Assembly (NCBI GenBank): GCA_017456845.1
Contig: JAFTIP010000002.1
Span: 1 to 64,000, forward strand
From: Ruminococcus sp.
Lineage (GTDB): Bacteria; Bacillota; Clostridia; Oscillospirales; Acutalibacteraceae
DNA: 64,000 nucleotides
Direction: 5' to 3'
The notes below the pieces were generated by a model, which searched no databases, was not told where the DNA came from, and saw nothing but the letters and a program-made list of their open reading frames with translations. This document shows positions 34,563 through 42,399 of the stretch, piece by piece; the stretch's first letter is position 1, and every line of letters begins with the position of its first letter. Made by a program: the position numbers and the translations under genes.

Positions 34563-37163
34563 TTAAAGCAGTTTTTTTAGTTCATAAATAAGGTTGATTG
34601 CCTCGATAGGAGTCAAGGTGTTTATATCAACTTTATTAAGCTTTTCGGTAATAACATCATTAACTGGGTTTAAAAGAGTTAACTGCTGACTTTCTGTTTC
34701 ATTAATTTTTGAGGTCATTGCCTTAACCTCATCGGGCTCAGCTAAAGTAAGCTCTTTCAATATTTCCTTTGCTCGGCGGATAATGGATTCGGGAATACCT
34801 GCAAGTTTAGCAACCTCGATACCATAGCTTTCGTCGGCTCCGCCTTTTACAATTTTTCTCAGGAAAGTAATATCATCACCACGTTTTTTAACGGCAATGT
34901 TATAATTCTTTACACCTTCCATAAGACTTTCCAGAACTGTAAGCTCGTGATAATGAGTGGCAAAAAGAGTTTTTGCACCTAAGTGCTTTTTGTTAACCAC
35001 ATACTCAAGCACAGCTCTTGCAATACTCATGCCGTCAAAGGTTGACGTACCTCTGCCGATTTCGTCGAAAACAAGAAGGCTTTTTTGTGTTGCATTTTTT
35101 ACAATATTAGCAACCTCAGACATTTCTACCATAAAGGTAGACTGACCTGCGGCTAAATCGTCAGAAGCTCCTACCCTTGTATAAATAGCATCTACAATGC
35201 CGATTTCGGCACTTTCACAGGGAACAAAGCTTCCCATCTGAGCCATCAACACGATCAAAGCTACCTGACGCATATATGTAGACTTACCTGCCATATTAGG
35301 GCCTGTGATAATTGCAACCCTGTTAGCCTCACAGTCAAGAAAAACATCGTTGGGAACGAACATTGAATTCTTAAGCAAAGCTTCAACAACAGGATGACGG
35401 GAATTCTTAAGCCTTAATGTTGATGACAAAGTAATGTCGGGTCTTACAAAGTTATTATCGCTTGCTACATTTGAAAGTGAACAAAGCACATCAAGAGTAG
35501 CAATTGTGGAAGTTGTAACTTCAATTCTTGCTAAATTATCAGCAACGGTTTTGCGGATACCTGTAAAAATCTCATACTCCATTGCCACGGATTTGTCCTT
35601 TGCACCTAAAATGCGTGCCTCTAAATCCTTGAGCTCCTGAGTCATGTAACGCTCGCAGTTAGCAAGGGTCTGCTTGCGGATATAGGTTTCGGGAACAAGT
35701 TCTTTGTAGGAATTTGTTACCTCAATAAAGTAGCCGAATACTCGGTTATAACCTACCTTAAGCTTGGGAATGCCGGTTTTTTCCCTCTCTCCTGCTTCAA
35801 TCTGAGCAAGGAGTGAGGTTGAGCCTGTCATATCAAATCTTACAGAATCAAGCTCAGGGTTAAAACCTTCTTTAATCATACCGCCTTCTCTTACTGTAAA
35901 AGGAGGCTCGTCCACAATTGCGTTATCAATCAGAGCATAGATATCTTCCAAAGTGTCCAAAGATTTGTAAAGCTCTTTGAGATAGCTTGATGTGCTATCC
36001 TCCAAAAGACTTTTAATTGCAGGAAGCTCAGCACAGGCAGCCGCCAAAGATCGAAGTTCCCTTGCATTGGCAGAACCGAATACGATTTTGGTCATAATTC
36101 TCTGGATGTCAAGGATACCTGTTAAAGCAGCGGTAATTTCAAGACGTTTAACTGTATTGTTAAGAAGTTCCTCAACAGCAGTATGCCTGCGGATAATCGC
36201 CGCAGCATTCATTAATGGCTGTTCTATCCAAGAACGCATAAGACGTTTGCCCATTGCAGTTCTCGTTTTATCGAGAACCCAGAGAAGTGAACCTCGTTTT
36301 TCTTTTGTGAGCATCGTCTGAGTAAGTTCTAAGTTACGACGTGTGTTAAAATCAAGCTTCATATACTGATTAACAGAGTAAAGCTCAACATCACTTATAC
36401 GCTCAAGACCTGTCATCTGGGTTTTGTAAAGATATGAAATCAACGCACCTAAGGCAAGAACCGTCATTTGCTGATCCTTAAGTTTTTCTGACTTTTTAGG
36501 ACCGAAATGTTTTAAGATAGTATCAAAAGAGTCAAGGTATGTATAGTTGTCCTCATTTGGCTTTTCAACATTTGCTATAAGCTTGTCCTCAATAAAATTA
36601 CCTAAAGCAATACTTTGCGCAAGGGTACCCCCAAGCAAGATTTCGTGGGGATTATAGCTAATAAGCTGGCTTTTTATTTCATCGGCTACAGTTTTTCCTG
36701 AAAGCTCAGTAGCATAAAGCTGACCTGTGGAAACATCGCAAAAACAGATACCTGCATTGCTGCCATCGGAATAAAGACTTGCAATATAGTTGTTCTTGCT
36801 TTCATCAAGCATACCTGACTCAACCACAGTACCGGGTGTGATAACACGGATAACATCACGCTTAACAAGACCCTTTGCCTCTGCAGGATTCTGTGTCTGC
36901 TCACAGATTGCAACCTTATAGCCTTTTGCTACAAGCTTCTGAATGTAACCTTCACAACTGTGGAAAGGAACACCACACATAGGTGCTCGCTCCTCCTGAC
37001 CACAGTCACGACCTGTTAAGGTAAGGTCGAGTTCACGGGAAGCGAGCTTGGCATCATCAAAGAACATTTCATAGAAATCGCCCAATCTGAAAAACAGAAT
37101 GCTGTCTTTGTTATTCTCTTTTATTTCGAAATACTGCTTCATCATTGGAGAAAGCTCTGCCAT
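34563..37163 (-). CDS. mutS: DNA mismatch repair protein MutS
   Basis: Mismatch-recognition ATPase (MutS1 type), 866 residues. The mismatch-binding FxE motif appears as GDFYEMF near residue 28. Walker A GPNMAGKST near 618, LLVFDEIGRGTSTFDG and FATHYHEL follow, and a helix-turn-helix and C-terminal tail complete it. MutS2 (Smr-containing) is excluded by the N-terminal domain. It lies between the YmcA-like gene and mutL. Confidence 0.96.
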   Translation of the reverse strand: MAELSPMMKQYFEIKENNKDSILFFRLGDFYEMFFDDAKLASRELDLTLTGRDCGQEERAPMCGVPFHSCEGYIQKLVAKGYKVAICEQTQNPAEAKGLVKRDVIRVITPGTVVESGMLDESKNNYIASLYSDGSNAGICFCDVSTGQLYATELSGKTVADEIKSQLISYNPHEILLGGTLAQSIALGNFIEDKLIANVEKPNEDNYTYLDSFDTILKHFGPKKSEKLKDQQMTVLALGALISYLYKTQMTGLERISDVELYSVNQYMKLDFNTRRNLELTQTMLTKEKRGSLLWVLDKTRTAMGKRLMRSWIEQPLMNAAAIIRRHTAVEELLNNTVKRLEITAALTGILDIQRIMTKIVFGSANARELRSLAAACAELPAIKSLLEDSTSSYLKELYKSLDTLEDIYALIDNAIVDEPPFTVREGGMIKEGFNPELDSVRFDMTGSTSLLAQIEAGEREKTGIPKLKVGYNRVFGYFIEVTNSYKELVPETYIRKQTLANCERYMTQELKDLEARILGAKDKSVAMEYEIFTGIRKTVADNLARIEVTTSTIATLDVLCSLSNVASDNNFVRPDITLSSTLRLKNSRHPVVEALLKNSMFVPNDVFLDCEANRVAIITGPNMAGKSTYMRQVALIVLMAQMGSFVPCESAEIGIVDAIYTRVGASDDLAAGQSTFMVEMSEVANIVKNATQKSLLVFDEIGRGTSTFDGMSIARAVLEYVVNKKHLGAKTLFATHYHELTVLESLMEGVKNYNIAVKKRGDDITFLRKIVKGGADESYGIEVAKLAGIPESIIRRAKEILKELTLAEPDEVKAMTSKINETESQQLTLLNPVNDVITEKLNKVDINTLTPIEAINLIYELKKLL

Positions 37164-37191
37164 ATGCTCACTTCCTTTCGTTAGAATTTAA

Positions 37192-37596
37192 TTAGTGACA
37201 ACCTGAGCAAGAGCTGCAGCTACCGGAGCAGGATGCCTGATAGTCGGTTGTGTTGGGGTCTTCGCCGTTTGCAGAATTGGAAACGATAGCGAAAACTCTG
37301 TTAATGATTGTGTCAAACTGAGCCTTGGACTCATTGAGTTTAATCATATTCTCGTTAACCATAATGTCGGCATAAATTTTACGCATAGCTGTGTTAAGCT
37401 CAGCTACTGCCTCTTTGTCCTGCTCGGGGGCAGAAATCTTTTCGTTAAGAGCAAGCTTCTTAAGGTTAAACTCACCGATAAGGGCCTGAAGTGCCTCGTC
37501 CTCTTCGCAAGCTTTATTTGCAGCCTGCATATTGATGTAAGACTCTTCCTGCTGAATTTTTCTACCTAATTCTCTTGAAAGTTCGATAATATCCAT
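37192..37596 (-). CDS. ymcA: YlbF/YmcA-family protein with Cys-rich tail
   Basis: A 134-residue helical protein of the YlbF/YmcA family. In Bacillus these form a complex with YaaT (RicAFT) affecting RNase Y function, competence and sporulation, and the complex binds iron-sulfur clusters. The position between miaB and mutS matches Bacillus ymcA (miaB-ymcA-cotE-mutS), with cotE absent here. The C-terminus ends in a cluster of four cysteines (CSGSCSSCSGCH), spaced CxxxCxxCxxC, likely metal- or cluster-binding. The symbol rests mainly on synteny. Confidence 0.75.
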   Translation of the reverse strand: MDIIELSRELGRKIQQEESYINMQAANKACEEDEALQALIGEFNLKKLALNEKISAPEQDKEAVAELNTAMRKIYADIMVNENMIKLNESKAQFDTIINRVFAIVSNSANGEDPNTTDYQASCSGSCSSCSGCH

Positions 37597-37626
37597 TTTT
37601 ATATCTCCTTTTAATTTAAAAATCTT

Positions 37627-39039
37627 TTATATAAGAACGCCTCTGAGTATCCAGTTGCGTGCTTCGGTTATTTTTGCATCTTTAAAAGAACCGATCAGGC
37701 TCTCGTCGCCTTCAACCTCAACAATAATATTACCTGAGGTTCTGGCTGATAAAAGACCGTTTTTCTCGTTCTTTTCTTCTATAAGAACTCTGTGAGTTTC
37801 GCCAACCATGGATGCACATCTTCTGGCAGCGATTTCCTCCTGTGTTTTTAAAAGCTCATTAAACCACTGCGACTTCTCGGCATCTGTGGCTACATCATCC
37901 ATTTCAGCGGCAGGAGTACCCTTGCGGCGTGAATAGATAAAAGTAAACAAAGATGAGAATTCAACCTCTTTTATAAGAGAAAGTGTTTCACAAAAATCCT
38001 CGTAAGTTTCTCCGGGGAAACCTACGATAATGTCGCTGGTAAGAGAAACATTTGGGATTCTCTCCTTGGCGTAGTTTACGATTTCAAGATACTTCTTTCT
38101 GTCGTACTTACGATTCATCATTTTAAGGATTCTGTCTGAACCTGACTGGAAAGGCAGATGAAGGTGACTTGAAATATGAGTTCCTTCGGCAATAGTGTCG
38201 ATAAGTTCCTTTGAGCAATCCTTAGGATGAGATGTCATAAATCTTAAACGATAATCTCCGGGGATTTTATCGATCTCTTTTAAAAGCTTTGCAAAGTTAA
38301 TATCTTCATCTAAGCCTTTGCCATAGGAGTTAACGTTCTGACCTAAAAGTGTTATGTCTTTATAACCCTTCTCAATCATATCCTTAGCCTCGGAAATAAC
38401 AGCGGCACTGGAGCGAGAACGCTCCCTTCCTCTTACGTAAGGCACTATACAGTATGAGCAGAAATTATCACAGCCATACATTATAGGAAGCCAACCTTTA
38501 AAACTGCCATCTCTCAAAACGGGCAAACCTTCGCAAACAGTTTTCTCAGGAATATCACGCTCAAAAGTACGCGTACCTGTTAAAAGAACATTATAAAGAA
38601 GCTCAGGGAAATGATAAAGTGAACGAGTACCGAACACAAGGTTTACAAAGGGATAACTCCTTTTGATTCTATCGGCAACATGTTGTTGCTCCATCATACA
38701 TCCGCATAAAGCGATTGTAACAGATGGATGTCTGCGTTTGATATTCTTTAATGCTCCTACATTTCCGAAAACTCTGTCCTCTGCGTGCTCTCTTACTGCA
38801 CATGTGTTAAAAAGGATAAAATCTGCTTCTTCAGCATCTTCGGTAAAATCAAAACCGCAAAGATAAAGCATACCTTTAATCTTTTCACTATCGGCAACAT
38901 TCTGCTGACAGCCGTAGGTATGTATATAAGCCATGGGTTTATCAGCACGTTTTCTTACATCCATAATCTCAGCAATTAAATTAAGGTATTCCTGCTGAGC
39001 GTTATCCATTGGTGTATACTGATATAAATTACTTTTCAG
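37627..39039 (-). CDS. miaB: tRNA-2-methylthio-N6-dimethylallyladenosine synthase
   Basis: Radical SAM methylthiotransferase acting after MiaA on tRNA A37. The N-terminal UPF0004 domain has three cluster cysteines (TYGCQQN, FNTCAVRE, CGCMMEQ), the radical SAM domain has CDNFCSYC, and a C-terminal TRAM domain ends the protein. Start choice is unusual. GGGGGAG (39046-39052) lies exactly 6 nt before an in-frame CTG at 39037-39039, while the TTG at 39052-39054 overlaps that site and the first ATG (39009) has none. A CTG start giving 470 residues is therefore preferred, with ATG at 39009 the alternative. A promoter lies at 39073-39101. Confidence 0.92.
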   Translation of the reverse strand: MKSNLYQYTPMDNAQQEYLNLIAEIMDVRKRADKPMAYIHTYGCQQNVADSEKIKGMLYLCGFDFTEDAEEADFILFNTCAVREHAEDRVFGNVGALKNIKRRHPSVTIALCGCMMEQQHVADRIKRSYPFVNLVFGTRSLYHFPELLYNVLLTGTRTFERDIPEKTVCEGLPVLRDGSFKGWLPIMYGCDNFCSYCIVPYVRGRERSRSSAAVISEAKDMIEKGYKDITLLGQNVNSYGKGLDEDINFAKLLKEIDKIPGDYRLRFMTSHPKDCSKELIDTIAEGTHISSHLHLPFQSGSDRILKMMNRKYDRKKYLEIVNYAKERIPNVSLTSDIIVGFPGETYEDFCETLSLIKEVEFSSLFTFIYSRRKGTPAAEMDDVATDAEKSQWFNELLKTQEEIAARRCASMVGETHRVLIEEKNEKNGLLSARTSGNIIVEVEGDESLIGSFKDAKITEARNWILRGVLI

Positions 39040-39072
39040 GGTACACTCCCCCAATCTGATATTTCAAAGTAC

Positions 39073-39101
39073 ATAATACCACAATATCTCTATTATTTCA
39101 A
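39073..39101 (-). promoter_or_regulatory. Sigma-A promoter of miaB
   Basis: Minus strand -35 TTGAAA (39096-39101), 17-nt spacer, -10 TATTAT (39073-39078). Start predicted near 39066. A small inverted repeat GTATAAA/TTTATAC (39106-39123) lies just upstream, possibly the weak end of yunB. Confidence 0.75.
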
Positions 39102-39137
39102 GTCTGTATAAATATTTTTATACAACATCTTGTGAGC

Positions 39138-39779
39138 TCAGTATCCTACGTTAGCGAACATATTGGGAGTAGAGCCTACAATAACCGTCTGACACAGCTC
39201 ATATTTTGTGATTACTGTAGTTTCGTGTGCAATTATGGGACAAGTAAGACTGACGTCGGCTTCTACATAGAGGTAAATATGGTGTACCGTCTGGTTTATG
39301 CCTGCCGAAGTAAATTCTGACCTGATATCAGTTGTACAGCTTCCGTCCATCCGCATTTTCACGGGCATTTCAGGGCCTAAAGAAGAAAGCAAAACTAAAC
39401 CCGTGAAGGCACCAACAGGTACCGCAACCGATACCCTCTTTCCTTGGCGAATATTTTCAGTAATTGCGTTGGAAATTTCAGCCTTTAGCATATTAATTTT
39501 TTTGCTGTCAGTTCTTAAGGAGGTTATCTTTGAGTTATCCGAACTTTCTGCAATAACCAAATCGTTATAATCAGTAACATATTCACTAAGAACCTCTAAA
39601 ACCGCGTTATCCATAGCATTCTGAGCAATAATTTCAAGCTCATTATCAACGGTGTTATATACAAGGTCTCTGGCTTTAAACTCAAAAAGCACAAAAAAGC
39701 CTACCGAGATAATTAGCAAAAAAATCAGATATTTAATTAATCTCTTACGAATTTTAGAACGCTTTTTTCTATGTAACAA
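39138..39779 (-). CDS. yunB: Sporulation protein YunB
   Basis: Mother-cell sporulation protein needed for normal spores in Bacillus, 213 residues. A basic start (LHRKKRSKIRKR) leads into one membrane segment (about 14-34) and an extracytoplasmic domain with the family pattern VPVGAFTGLVLLSSLGP and SAGINQTVHHIYL. TTG at 39779 is preferred because GAGGG lies 9 nt upstream; the GTG at 39788 lies within that site. The site is part of the 3' arm of the upstream terminator. No clear sporulation promoter could be fixed by eye. Confidence 0.85.
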   Translation of the reverse strand: MLHRKKRSKIRKRLIKYLIFLLIISVGFFVLFEFKARDLVYNTVDNELEIIAQNAMDNAVLEVLSEYVTDYNDLVIAESSDNSKITSLRTDSKKINMLKAEISNAITENIRQGKRVSVAVPVGAFTGLVLLSSLGPEMPVKMRMDGSCTTDIRSEFTSAGINQTVHHIYLYVEADVSLTCPIIAHETTVITKYELCQTVIVGSTPNMFANVGY

Positions 39780-39813
39780 AAAACACACCCTCAGTATTCT
39801 ATACCAAGGGTGT
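39777..39813 (-). terminator. Terminator of the efp unit overlapping the yunB ribosome binding site
   Basis: On the minus strand ACACCCT pairs with AGGGTGT around a 15-nt loop and is followed by GTTTTTTG. The AGGG in its 3' arm is the only Shine-Dalgarno candidate for yunB. Confidence 0.7.
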
Positions 39814-39831
39814 GGGAGTTGTGAATATTAA

Positions 39832-40305
39832 TTATTCTTCGTGACAGCAACCGCAGTCGCAGTCATCATCACAGCAGCAGTCAAGGTCTGAGAAGTCAAA
39901 CTCTAAAACTTCGCCGCAAACAGGACAAACGATTTCGCCCTCTAAGAGAGTATCCTCGTCAACACAGATTGTTTCACCGCATTTACCGCAAGTTACCTCA
40001 TAGAACACCTCGTCATCCAAATCGCAATCGCAGTCATCATCACAGCAACAATCATCGTCGCAGTCACAATCACAGCAATCACAGTCATCGTAGAAGTCTT
40101 CTTCGAGATCTGCTAAATCCTCATCAACAGCATCAAGCTGCTCGCTCATTTCATCATAAAGCTCTTCCATATCTGTTACGGCAATTGCCATATCATCAAG
40201 AAGATCAATAATTGCATTAAGAACCTTTACTTCATCCTTAGTCTCATCAAGCTTTAAGCCGTCTGCAAGGCCGCGGATGTAAGAAATTTTTTCTGTTAAA
40301 GTCAT
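39832..40305 (-). CDS. Cys/Asp-rich zinc-ribbon protein (CD1247 N-terminal domain type)
   Basis: A 157-residue protein of unknown function. Residues 1-70 are a predicted helical domain (EKISYIRGLADGLKLDETKDEVKVL) like that named after Clostridioides CD1247. Next is a run of Asp and Cys (about 71-98) with 10 cysteines, then a zinc ribbon (CGKC ... CPVCGE) and a second Cys/Asp-rich tail ending CGCCHEE. In total 22 of 157 residues are cysteine, an exceptional density for a bacterial cytosolic protein. Zinc or other metal binding is likely but unproven. It follows efp by 23 nt and precedes a terminator. The family name is from memory. Confidence 0.75.
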   Translation of the reverse strand: MTLTEKISYIRGLADGLKLDETKDEVKVLNAIIDLLDDMAIAVTDMEELYDEMSEQLDAVDEDLADLEEDFYDDCDCCDCDCDDDCCCDDDCDCDLDDEVFYEVTCGKCGETICVDEDTLLEGEIVCPVCGEVLEFDFSDLDCCCDDDCDCGCCHEE

Positions 40306-40328
40306 ATTAATACTTCCTTTAGCAAAAA

Positions 40329-40886
40329 TTATGCTCTACCGAGGTACTCGCCTGTTCTTGTATCGATCTGAAGCATCTCGCCTTCTTCGATAAAGAGAGG
40401 AACCTTAACCTCAGCACCTGTCTCAAGAGTTGCGGGCTTAAGAGCGTTAGTAGCTGTGTTGCCTGCAAAACCGGGATCAGTCTGTGTAACCTGAAGTTCA
40501 ACAAATGTGGGAGGCTCTACACCGAATACGTTACCCTTATAGGAAAGAACCTTACAAGTCATATTTTCCTTAACAAACTTGAAGTTATCGCTGAGGATAT
40601 CCTTGTTAATGGGAACCTGCTCCCATGTCTCTGTATCCATAAAGTAATAGAGGTCGCCATCATTGTAGCTATACTCCATATCTCTTCTCTCAATAAAAGC
40701 TGTGGGGTACTTATCGTTGGGGTTGAAAGTCTTTTCAACAACGGAACCTGTGATAACGTTTCTGATCTTAGTTCTAACGAATGCAGCACCTTTGCCGGGC
40801 TTAACATGCTGGAACTCTACAATAGAAACTACCTGGCCGTCCATCTCAAATGTAACACCGTTTCTGAAATCACCTGCAGAAATCAT
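40329..40886 (-). CDS. efp: Translation elongation factor P
   Basis: Rescues ribosomes stalled at polyproline. 185 residues with three beta-barrel domains; the tip residue is K32 in [12 protein letters not shown], the site modified in other bacteria. The end motif [11 protein letters not shown] is conserved. AGGAGG precedes the ATG and a consensus promoter lies at 40935-40964. No EpmA-like modification gene is seen in the window. Confidence 0.96.
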   Translation of the reverse strand: MISAGDFRNGVTFEMDGQVVSIVEFQHVKPGKGAAFVRTKIRNVITGSVVEKTFNPNDKYPTAFIERRDMEYSYNDGDLYYFMDTETWEQVPINKDILSDNFKFVKENMTCKVLSYKGNVFGVEPPTFVELQVTQTDPGFAGNTATNALKPATLETGAEVKVPLFIEEGEMLQIDTRTGEYLGRA

Positions 40887-40934
40887 TTTAAATCCTCCTA
40901 ATAAACTTTTAAAAAGTTATTGTTTATTCAATTT

Positions 40935-40964
40935 ATTATACAAAATAATGGTACATCTTGTCAA
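40935..40964 (-). promoter_or_regulatory. Sigma-A promoter of efp
   Basis: Minus strand -35 TTGACA (40959-40964), 18-nt spacer, -10 TATAAT (40935-40940). Predicted start near 40928, about 40 nt before efp. Confidence 0.8.
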
Positions 40965-40970
40965 TACACT

Positions 40971-42044
40971 TTAAAGAATTATTAATTCTTTAGGAATATG
41001 AGCAAAGGTTTCATAGCCATCTTCTGTTACCAAAACAGTATCTTCGATTCTTACACCGAATTTATCGGGCAGATAGATACCGGGTTCTACAGTAATAACC
41101 ATACCCGACTCAAGAATTGCGTTACCCTTAGGGCTGACTCTGGGCTCTTCGTGAATCTCAAGACCCACACCGTGGCCTGTACCGTGTCCAAAATATTCAC
41201 CATAGCCTGCTTCTGTAATAATATCACGGCAGACTTTATCTACTTCAAAACCGCTTACACCGGCTTTTACTGCGTTTAAGCCTTCAAGATGAGCTTTAAG
41301 GACAATATCGTAAATCTTCTTCTGCTCTTCGCTTACTTCACCAACAGCAATGGTTCTGGTCATATCGCTATGGTATCCTTCATAAACAGCACCTATATCA
41401 AAGGTAACAAAATCGCCATTCTGAACCTTAACATCAGCAGGAACTCCGTGAGGCAATGAAGTTTTCTTGCCTGTTACAGTTATAAGATCAAAAGCAATTT
41501 TCTCGGCTCCGTTCTTTTTCATAAGATACTCAAGCTCTAAAGCAATTTCACGTTCTGTAATGCCGGGTTTAACGATATTAAGAACCTCAAGGTAAGCTTT
41601 TTCAGCAATATCCTGAGCTTTTTTTAGTTTTTCGACTTCGTCATCAGTTTTTATAATTCTAAGCTCTTTAATTGCAGATGATAATTCATTGCTATCTATT
41701 AATTTTGCATTAACATTTTTCTGCATTGCATTAAAATCAGATAAAGTAACTTTTTCGGATTCTAATAAGATCTCTGAAATATTATTTGCAGATATAAGCT
41801 CATTAACAGATTCATAGGGGTTAGAAAAAATAACCACTTTAGAGGTTTTAACAGTGTTTTCTGCTGCTTCTATATATCTGAAATCAACCAAAAGGTAGCT
41901 TTCATCAGCGGTTGCAAAAAAATAACCTTCGCTATGAGGAAAGCCTGTGAAATAAAAAATAGAAATCTCATCAGTAACTAAAGCTGCCTGAGAAGGACTT
42001 AGTTTGCTCTGAAGAGTTTTAACTCTATTACTAAAAACATTCAT
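40971..42044 (-). CDS. Xaa-Pro aminopeptidase (M24 family)
   Basis: Cytosolic metallopeptidase of 357 residues, likely acting on peptides with proline at position two. A creatinase-type N-terminal domain precedes the pita-bread fold with metal ligands in FDIGAVYEGYHSDMTRT, GHGTGHGVGLEIHE and VITVEPGIY. AAGGAT precedes the ATG. It lies between rpsU and efp, and M24 peptidase-efp adjacency is common in Firmicutes. The rpsU terminator sits only about 25 nt upstream. Confidence 0.92.
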   Translation of the reverse strand: MNVFSNRVKTLQSKLSPSQAALVTDEISIFYFTGFPHSEGYFFATADESYLLVDFRYIEAAENTVKTSKVVIFSNPYESVNELISANNISEILLESEKVTLSDFNAMQKNVNAKLIDSNELSSAIKELRIIKTDDEVEKLKKAQDIAEKAYLEVLNIVKPGITEREIALELEYLMKKNGAEKIAFDLITVTGKKTSLPHGVPADVKVQNGDFVTFDIGAVYEGYHSDMTRTIAVGEVSEEQKKIYDIVLKAHLEGLNAVKAGVSGFEVDKVCRDIITEAGYGEYFGHGTGHGVGLEIHEEPRVSPKGNAILESGMVITVEPGIYLPDKFGVRIEDTVLVTEDGYETFAHIPKELIIL

Positions 42045-42067
42045 AAAATCATCCTTTAAGATAAAAT

Positions 42068-42101
42068 CAAAGGCGGACAGATAAAACTATCCTGTCCGCC
42101 T
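42068..42101 (-). terminator. Terminator downstream of rpsU
   Basis: 10-bp perfect stem AGGCGGACAG (42071-42080) / CTGTCCGCCT (42092-42101) with an 11-nt loop. On the minus strand it is followed by TTTGATTTT. Confidence 0.8.
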
Positions 42102-42107
42102 AAAAGA

Positions 42108-42284
42108 TTACTTATACTTGCGCTTGCGAGCTGCTTCAGATTTCTTCTTGCGCTTTACAGAGGGCTTCTCATAAGCTTCTCTCTTGCGAACTTCAGCGAT
42201 AACGCCAGCTCTTGCACACTGCTTCTTAAATCTTCTTAAAGCATTCTCAAGAGATTCATTCTCTTTTAATCTAACTTCTGCCAT
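42108..42284 (-). CDS. rpsU: 30S ribosomal protein S21
   Basis: A 58-residue, strongly basic small-subunit protein, read by translating the minus strand directly. It begins [20 protein letters not shown], continues with [20 protein letters not shown] and ends in a Lys/Arg-rich tail. GGAGGG lies upstream of the ATG. It is a single-gene unit with a consensus promoter (42334-42362) and a terminator (42068-42101). Confidence 0.95.
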   Translation of the reverse strand: MAEVRLKENESLENALRRFKKQCARAGVIAEVRKREAYEKPSVKRKKKSEAARKRKYK

Positions 42285-42333
42285 CGGGTTTCCCTCCCAT
42301 CTAAAATAAGGGATATTTCAAAATTCAAATGTT

Positions 42334-42362
42334 ATTATACATAACTTTGACGATTGTGTCAA
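42334..42362 (-). promoter_or_regulatory. Sigma-A promoter of rpsU
   Basis: Perfect consensus on the minus strand: TTGACA (42357-42362), 17-nt spacer, TATAAT (42334-42339). It lies just downstream of the leuS stop codon. Confidence 0.88.
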
Positions 42363-42399
42363 TAGAAAAAACAGAATATTCTTCAAAAATGTCGAAATT

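Noticed and set aside
39838..40090. Short repetitive DNA resembling a CRISPR or microsatellite
   Set aside because: The repetition comes from Cys/Asp codons of an intact gene; there are no uniform repeats with unique spacers.
39969..40211. Plus-strand open frame encoding a His/Arg/Ser-rich peptide
   Set aside because: It is the reverse complement of the Asp/Cys-rich coding tract; the composition is a by-product of GAC/TGC codons and no binding site precedes it.
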